NCBI GenBank assembly: GCA_964017235.1
Contig: OZ024930.1
Coordinates: forward strand, 27,904,614 to 27,968,613
Origin: Sabellastarte sp. h YS-2021
Lineage: Eukaryota; Annelida; Polychaeta; Sabellida; Sabellidae
Direction of reading: 5' to 3'
Length of the DNA: 64,000 nt
Part shown: positions 58,187-64,000 of the stretch, piece by piece
Position numbering within the stretch: the first letter of the stretch is position 1
Layout of the letters: every line of letters begins with the position of its first letter
Notes under the pieces: generated by a model
What the model was told of the DNA's origin: nothing
The model's input: the letters and a program-made list of their open reading frames with translations, nothing else
Databases searched by the model: none
Program-made: the position numbers and the translations under genes

Positions 58187-59494
58187 ATGCCACCTTTTAA
58201 TGGAAGACAGATTCAACAACAACTTAGGGCTTTTTTGGTTTTTATTCAGTTACAAATAATCATGTATTTCCATTTTTTACGTCAAGCACAGCAACCACCA
58301 CCACCAGCACCACCAGCACCCATACAGAGACCTAGAAGAAGGCACAACATGTGGGTCAGGCCATGGCTACTGCAGAGAGAGGAGAGGGGGGCCTACCACA
58401 ACATTATGGCTGATCTGTATGCCACAGACATTCCAGGATTCACCAACTACATGAGGATGACCCCAGAATTCTTTGAAATGATGAAGACCAGACTGGAACC
58501 ACGTCTAGCCAGGCAGGCCACCAACTACAGAGCTCCTATCAGTGTTGGGGAGAAGTTAGCCCTCACCATCAGATATCTGGCCACTGGAGAGTCATACACA
58601 TCATTATCCTGTCAGTTCAGGGTTGGCAGATCCACCATTTCCAAGTTTCTACCAGAGGTCTGCAGGGCCATCCAGGATGAGTTCACCAGAGAGTACCTCA
58701 AATGTCCTACTACTCCAGATGAGTGGAAAGAACTGGAAAGGGAATTCAGGATCAGGTGGAATGTTCCACATGCCCTGGGAGCCCTGGATGGAAAGCATGT
58801 GGCCCTGAAGAAACCCAAGAACTCTGGAGCCCTCTACCACAACTACAAGGGGTTCTTTTCCATTGTCATGTTGGCCTTGGTAGATGGGCAGTACAAATTC
58901 AGATGGGTGGATGTGGGTACAGAAGGGTCTTGCTCAGATGCCCAGATATTTAATGCCTCTCAGCTGAAGAGGAGGATTGAAGATGGCAGGATAGGCTTCC
59001 CTGACCCAGCTCCTATAACACAGGGTGGTAGAGATGTCCCCTACTTCATTTTGGCAGATGATGCCTTTGCCCTGAAGACCTGGCTCATGAAACCCTATGG
59101 CAGAAGGCTGTTAACAAGGGAGGAAAGGATTGCCAACTACAGAATATCAAGGGGCAGGAGAGTTGTGGAGAACGCTTTTGGCATCCTGGTGTCAAGATTT
59201 AGAGTCATGAGGACCACCATTGAACTACCCCCAGAAACAGTTAGAGAAGTGGTCATGACCTGTGTGGTTCTGCACAATATACTCAGAAGCCAGTATCAAG
59301 GTCAACCTGCTGGTCAGCAGCCTGGGGGGGATGATGATGATGATGATGTGCCTGGTGATTGTGGATTGATTGGTGGTGCTGCTGGTGGTGGCCAAGACAG
59401 AAACCCTGCTAGAGAGGCCAAAAGACAGAGGGATTACCTGAAGGACTACTTCAATAATGAGGGAGCAGTGGCCTGGCAAGATGGCAGAATATAA
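58187..59494 (+). CDS. PIF/Harbinger DDE transposase (HARBI1-like)
   Basis: 435 residues, one exon, no stops. Pro-rich N-terminus, then a helix-turn-helix-like region (LSCQFRVGRSTISKFL, about residues 135-150), then the DDE_Tnp_4 core. First Asp is in GALDGKHVALKK (~200), second in the FRWVDVGTEGSCSDAQIF and ILADDAFALKTW blocks, and Glu in RVVENAFGILVSRFRV (~335). A C-terminal acidic run of six Asp comes from a GAT repeat. Length and motif order match the family. It cuts and pastes the element, normally together with the Myb-like partner encoded convergently downstream. Start: first ATG after the TATA-like box. Confidence 0.95.
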   Translation: MPPFNGRQIQQQLRAFLVFIQLQIIMYFHFLRQAQQPPPPAPPAPIQRPRRRHNMWVRPWLLQREERGAYHNIMADLYATDIPGFTNYMRMTPEFFEMMKTRLEPRLARQATNYRAPISVGEKLALTIRYLATGESYTSLSCQFRVGRSTISKFLPEVCRAIQDEFTREYLKCPTTPDEWKELEREFRIRWNVPHALGALDGKHVALKKPKNSGALYHNYKGFFSIVMLALVDGQYKFRWVDVGTEGSCSDAQIFNASQLKRRIEDGRIGFPDPAPITQGGRDVPYFILADDAFALKTWLMKPYGRRLLTREERIANYRISRGRRVVENAFGILVSRFRVMRTTIELPPETVREVVMTCVVLHNILRSQYQGQPAGQQPGGDDDDDDVPGDCGLIGGAAGGGQDRNPAREAKRQRDYLKDYFNNEGAVAWQDGRI

Positions 59495-59576
59495 GTCCTG
59501 TTGCAGTAAACAGTCCTTTTCAGGACTAACTATAACAGTCCTTTTCAGGACTACCAAATATTCCAAAAACAATTAA

Positions 59577-59915
59577 TCAGCTATGTGGACAAACAGACAA
59601 ATCCCATGCCGAGCATAACTTGTTGAGACGGACAAACAGACAAACCCCATGCCAAACATAACTTGTTGAGACGGACAAACAGACAAACCCCATGCCAAAC
59701 ATAACCTGTCGAGACGGACAAACAGACAAACCCCATGCCAAACATAACTTGTCGAGACGGACAAACAGACAAACCCCATGCCAAACATAACTTGTCGAGA
59801 CGGACAAACAGACAAACCCCATGCCAAACATAACTTGTTCAGACAGACAAACAGACAAACCCCATGCCAAACATAACTTGTTCAGACAGACAAACAGACA
59901 AACACAACTTACTCA
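59577..59915. repeat. 43-bp minisatellite inside Harbinger, about 8 units
   Basis: The unit contains gacaaaccccatgccaaaca and taacttgtcgagacgga. Units are nearly identical, implying recent expansion. It lies just after the transposase stop. Three open minus frames across it are by-products of the repeat. Confidence 0.9.
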
Positions 59916-59939
59916 CCCAACAAACAGACAAACCCACTG

Positions 59940-60722
59940 TTAAACAAAAGCGAAACACAAAGTGACACATAATATCCTAAATTGAATAATTATTTTATAT
60001 ATTTTCAAATCCACATCATAATTTAAACATTTTTCTTTTTTCATGGCTGGGAAACTTATTTGTAGCAGAAATTTTTTTATGGAAATATTCAATTTTAAAT
60101 ATTCATTTCTAATCACAAAAATTTGGAAAATATAACCATGGAACTAGTTTTGCTTTCAATAATGGGGGATTGTGTTTGCTAAATAGTTTGTCAGTTCGTT
60201 GGCATGGGTTCTATTTACTTTTGGGTTTGGGTGTTTGTTGGTTGGTGGTTACTGGGGTTGGGTTTTTTTGGGGTAGTTGGGTATTAGGTTTGGTACTGGG
60301 TTTGTTATTTGGGGGTTATGTTTGGTATTGGGTTTGTCTGTTTGTGGGTTGGTAAGTATGTAATTATGCCTTTTAACTCTAGGGAAGGTGCAAGTGTTGG
60401 ACTTTTCAATTACAGATTTTAAACTATCCCATGGATTTTAATCTAAAAATGGGCTGATTAATGGCCATATTGGGAGTTACTTTTAATATTTTTTTTATGT
60501 GGCCTTTTTGGTTATGTGTAGTACCATGGGTTATTTGTTTCATGTTTGGGGTGGTGTAAGTGTTGGACTTTAATCTTTTTTTTTTTTGTGATAAGTATTT
60601 GTACTGAACTTTTTTGTTTTGGGAGGGGAATTGGAAGAACACGTAGCTGAATAATTGTTTTTGGAAGATTTGGTGGCCCTGAAAAGGGCCTGGCAGGTCA
60701 AAGACCCGCCCTGACTGGATGG
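59940..60722. other. GT-rich spacer between the convergent Harbinger genes
   Basis: Strongly G+T-rich on the plus strand at 60200-60360, with no gene. It presumably holds the 3' ends of both transcripts. Confidence 0.45.
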
Positions 60723-61946
60723 CTACTGAGGAGGCTGCTGCTGCTGTTGAGGTGGTGCTGAAGTGGTGATAGTAAAGAGCTGCTGCTGCGGTTGTTGCTG
60801 CTGCTGCTGCTGCTGAGGCTGCTCGACGATCTGTGTTGATGTCAGATCTGGTAGCTGGCTTAAGATTCCACTCAGATTGTGTCTGCTCCCTTCGTCCTGT
60901 ACAGTTAGGACAGATGTAGGGTTGCTGAAGCCAATGGGGCTTGGTGTATAGTACACAAAACTGCTGCTAGCTGCTGCTTGAGTGGAACTTGACGCCTGTG
61001 GAGTGGTTGTTGGCAGTAGGCCGACCCTCTGGGACTCCGTGGTAACAGTGGCTGATCTTCTGGGCAATGGCTGACGTCTGCGGTTACTCTTAATATTTTC
61101 GATATCTCTGAATATCTTGCCCTTTAATTCTTCAAATTCTTCTTGAGTCATCTTTTCGGCCTCTGATGCCACGTAGTCAAAGAAGGGCTGCCTGTCTGAC
61201 TTCTGATGCAGAAAACCTGAGATAAGTGTCCTCATCTGCTCAAAGTGTTCGAGAATCTTGGAGTCTGTAGTTGAAACGGGTGTTGATGTAATGATGGACT
61301 GACTCCTCTCCCTCAGGACACTGGACTCGAGGTGTTCTGTGTCAGTAGTTGACCCACGTGATTCGTCCTGCTTGCTGGTATTTGGACTGGCCTCAAAACC
61401 TGAACTTCTATTGGCCCCCTTTCTTCTGATGTGGGTTTTAAGAAAACCCATCTGTTGGTAGACCCAGGACTGTCTCTTGGTCATCTCCCTCGGGGCTTGG
61501 CCAGATTGGAGCTTAGACAGCTTTCCATAACGGGTTCGCTGGGACTCAAACCACCTTCTCACATCAAAGGGCTGGAGCTTAAGTTCTGCAGATATTTCTG
61601 CCCAGAGAGCCTCTCTTCTGTTCCTGTCGTGGAAACGTGAATGTTCCTTGTCATACAGTTCAGGGTGCAGCTTGACGAATTCTACAATGGAAACTTCATC
61701 ACTGTCTGTAAAAGTGGCACACACCCTGGCTCTATTGGCTGAAGAATGGCACTCCGGATCTTCCTCACACCTCTCTTCTTCTTCTGCCACAGCTTCCCCA
61801 ATAGCTGGATCTTCCTGAATCTCCTCCTCCTCTCTCCTCTCACTTCCTTCTTCTGTAATAACTTCACTCCTCTCCTCTACTTGACTTTCCTTCTCCCTCT
61901 CATCCATCTTTTTCCTTCCTCTCTTCCCTCCTTTCTCTTTTCTCAT
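60723..61946 (-). CDS. Harbinger-encoded MADF/Myb-like DNA-binding protein
   Basis: 407 residues, single frame, ATG at 61946-61944. A basic/acidic N-terminus leads to a MADF/Myb-SANT-like domain at about residues 70-165 (VSIVEFVKLHPELYDKEHSR, ALWAEISAELKL, VRRWFESQRTRYGKL). Then come a Ser/Thr-rich linker, a C-terminal conserved helix (PFFDYVASEAEKMTQEEFEE) typical of BESS-like partners, and a polyGln tail from CTG repeats. In PIF/Harbinger such proteins bind subterminal DNA and bring the transposase to the nucleus. Intact and convergent with the transposase. Confidence 0.92.
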   Translation of the reverse strand: MRKEKGGKRGRKKMDEREKESQVEERSEVITEEGSERREEEEIQEDPAIGEAVAEEEERCEEDPECHSSANRARVCATFTDSDEVSIVEFVKLHPELYDKEHSRFHDRNRREALWAEISAELKLQPFDVRRWFESQRTRYGKLSKLQSGQAPREMTKRQSWVYQQMGFLKTHIRRKGANRSSGFEASPNTSKQDESRGSTTDTEHLESSVLRERSQSIITSTPVSTTDSKILEHFEQMRTLISGFLHQKSDRQPFFDYVASEAEKMTQEEFEELKGKIFRDIENIKSNRRRQPLPRRSATVTTESQRVGLLPTTTPQASSSTQAAASSSFVYYTPSPIGFSNPTSVLTVQDEGSRHNLSGILSQLPDLTSTQIVEQPQQQQQQQQPQQQLFTITTSAPPQQQQQPPQ

Positions 61947-62125
61947 GATCCAGTCGACAAAATAATAAAAAAATAGTAAAATGTGTCTCCTAACTGTGAA
62001 ATTTGCCTTAAGCTCAAGTATATAAAATGTAAAATAAAAATTGAAAACCCCTACAAATCAGTGACACACGTCTCTCAGTAGCCAAACAGTCAGTAACAAT
62101 GACAAAGTGTGCGCGGTCGCTTATA

Positions 62126-62137
62126 TAGTCCCAGACC
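62126..62137 (-). promoter_or_regulatory. TATA box of the Harbinger Myb-like gene
   Basis: The minus strand reads gactatataagc, about 180 bp before the ATG at 61946. A second TATA-like tatatact lies at 62019-62026. Confidence 0.5.
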
Positions 62138-62149
62138 TGCTCATTGCCT

Positions 62150-62740
62150 CGTTTTAATTTCCAACGCGCGGGAAAACAGTCGGTTCTTAATCGGTTGTTA
62201 GTCCCAGGCCGCCTGGGGCGTCCTCAGGACGCCGCAGACTGAAAATGCGTGGTCCCAGGCGTCCTGGGGAGGCCGGTTTGGATCGGTTAGGGTCGGTTAC
62301 CCTTAGTCGGTTCTTAGTCCCAGACCTTGATTTTTGGGTCGCAGGACACCGCAGACGGTCTGAGGCTTCCGGGGACTAATGAAACCGACTCACTTTCAGA
62401 CGCATGAAATTCATACGCATCATATTTGAGTCTGGGATTAAGAACCGGCCGCCTGGGACTAAGCTACGGAGGTCTGGGACTAAGGGTCGCAGGACGCCTG
62501 GGACAACAACCGACTCTGTAAATTTGGGTCTGAGGAGGCCTGAGGACGCCTGGAACTGGACATTTTGTTGACGGCGGGAAATAGGAATCGGTTGTAGTCG
62601 TGTGAAATATCAAACATGTTTGATTTTTCACACGGCCTCAACCGACCACAACCGATCCTTACAGGAAGCCTGGGACTAAGCAAATATTTCAAACCGACCC
62701 CCCAAAACCCTTAATCGGGAGCCTTAGTCATGTGGTGGAA
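62150..62740. repeat. right subterminal repeat cluster of Harbinger
   Basis: Repeated gtcctcaggacgcc, cctgggactaag and accgact motifs, counterpart of 57720-58090. A palindromic segment at 62594-62655 (gtgtgaaatatcaaacatg and its inverse) could extrude a hairpin. Confidence 0.6.
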
Positions 62741-63005
62741 CACCCACATTACACTTCTACACTGAACATATCCACATATAAGGTTGAAAATCCGTCATAA
62801 TGCACACTTTTCCTGTTGAAAACACGTCTGCACAGTACACTCGCCAAACGAAAAAGATGCTATGACGTCAGGTTGTCTAGACAGGAAGGAAGTACGAGGT
62901 GCCATCTGGGGAGTGCACAGTACTACGGACCGTCTTTTTCTGACGTTTGGCGGGCCGGTCTGCGCCGACCAGTTTAGCAAATTGTCCATTGGATAGGATG
63001 TATTA

Positions 63006-64000
63006 GGCGGTCGTTTTTTGATAAGTTGGATTTCAAATCCGCCGATAGGCTTGTTTTGCTCCTGACAGAAGAAAAAAACAGTCACAGGTAATTTATTTAT
63101 ATTTGTACCAACCGACTAGAGAAACGAAGTGGCCAATCCATATTTAACTCTGGCTGGCTGTTTGTGTGTGTGAATGCATGTGTCTGTATGTCCTTTCAGT
63201 GGGGAGAAGTATGGGTCCTGGGTGTGTGTGTGTTTGTGTTAGCAATGCATGCATCTCCATTTGGCCATGTGAAATTCTGATGGACAGATTGAGGTCTATA
63301 TAGTTAAACTGGAGATTCCGGTTTTTTACAGCAAAGGCCAGTATTGATTTTCTTTTTGTGTGGCTGTGTGTTTGGCAAGATGAATATCAAATGTTTTGTA
63401 AGTGTTTACAAAATCATCTGTGAGTTTATGTCTGTTACTTATAACTTACATATACTGTATACATTCACTTAAGACAAAAGTTTATTCTCCCTTGAAATTT
63501 TTAGACCCCTTTATTGTAATTTGCCCTAACAACTGCAAAATAGAATGCACCAGTCTATTTATACTAACTACAAGGCTTGTCTCTTAATATTTACAATGTA
63601 TTTAGACTGGTTTAAAAGCATAAACAGATAGGAAATTTAATGATTTTCCCCACATTTAATCACTACTTTTTCAAAATTTGTAGCAACATAGACCCTGTCA
63701 TTGGAGGGAGGAGGGCTAGATAAACAACCTGTCTTGTAAACCTTGATGTCAGTGTTCTCGCACTTGAAAGGAAAATACAGCCTTATGTTGGCTGTAAATA
63801 AGTGTAATTATTTTTTAGAAAGGAGAAGGCCTTTTCATTTCACAGATAAAAAACTTACAGTATTGATAGATCTTAGTATCTTGTTTCAGAGCTCACCATT
63901 ATGTACTCATACAAGACAGTACTGATTATTTTATTGATTGGGCCATTTGCTTGGGCCTGTATTCACAAACACATATCAAGCTGAGCGAAAATCAGCTCAA
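63006..64000. other. non-coding flank
   Basis: GT-rich at 63160-63240, otherwise AT-rich. No gene, SINE or DIRS sequence recognised. Confidence 0.5.

Larger units (their letters stand above)
57714..62748. mobile_element. PIF/Harbinger transposon, apparently autonomous
   Basis: Inverted ends tgcccctgttccacca (left) and ggtggaacacccaca (right) lie next to TAA (57711-57713) and TTA (62749-62751), a 3-bp TWA-type target with one mismatch. Family 3 copy A gives the empty site, ggtaacactt at 20937-20946. It carries the two genes of the superfamily in convergent orientation, a 43-bp minisatellite between them, and subterminal GC-rich repeats. Confidence 0.93.
52276..63005 (-). mobile_element. DIRS family 3, copy B, containing a PIF/Harbinger element
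   Basis: The left terminus ttgcaaatttaataag is at 52276. The right end stops at 63005 after ggataggatgtatta and lacks the last 11 bases (acgcaataaaa) found in copy A. The internal order matches copy A: ICR, recombinase, RNase H, RT, minisatellite and E-box leader. Without the 5,035-bp Harbinger it would be about 5.7 kb. Confidence 0.88.

Noticed and set aside
58612..58953. Antisense and out-of-frame open frames inside the Harbinger transposase
   Set aside because: Shadows of the 435-residue transposase gene.
59577..59915. Regular repeats resembling a CRISPR array
   Set aside because: Units are contiguous 43-bp tandem copies without unique spacers, in a eukaryotic transposon.

Overview
The window is nuclear DNA of an animal, most likely a marine invertebrate. 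Evidence for this: spliced exons, tRNA-derived SINEs, a 5S-derived pseudogene, L2-like LINE ends, DIRS, Ngaro, hAT and PIF/Harbinger transposons, and long low-complexity tracts. A mollusc or another lophotrochozoan is my weak guess; nothing in the sequence fixes the phylum.

Host content is sparse. I recognise one host gene: the last three coding exons of a peroxisomal acyl-CoA synthetase (ANL superfamily) on the minus strand, at 39889-39971, 34109-34274 and 33516-33652. It ends in the peroxisomal signal SKL. Its 3' UTR seems to start inside a SINE. The 5.6 kb intron before its penultimate exon holds a 5S rRNA-like pseudogene and a 2,247-bp head-to-tail tandem duplication, which is itself built from a ~159-bp satellite.

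Most of the rest is a nest of tyrosine-recombinase retrotransposons. Three DIRS families are present. Family 1 has copies C (3831-~12540), B (~12540-29981) and D (42917-50844). Family 2 has one copy (22169-27778). Family 3 has copies A (15230-21241) and B (52276-63005). All six lie in minus orientation. Inverted terminal repeats and an internal complementary region (ICR) that exactly mirrors the joined termini are visible for at least one copy of each family, which fixes their ends to the base. Copy C is interrupted by a Ngaro element (~4440-10245, plus strand). Copy B is interrupted by family 3 copy A, by the family 2 element and by a small hAT-like MITE. Copy D is interrupted by a 1,536-bp hAT element with a perfect 8-bp target duplication. 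Family 3 copy B is interrupted by an apparently intact 5,035-bp PIF/Harbinger element, with convergent DDE transposase and MADF/Myb-like genes.

Copy D is the best DIRS: long gag, RT-RNaseH-methyltransferase-like and tyrosine recombinase frames. However, the gag start is frameshifted, the hAT insertion splits the second frame, and the recombinase HxxR histidine is replaced. The Ngaro copy has an intact recombinase but lacks the first RT catalytic aspartate and carries several frame breaks. The PIF/Harbinger element is the only mobile element here that looks fully competent.
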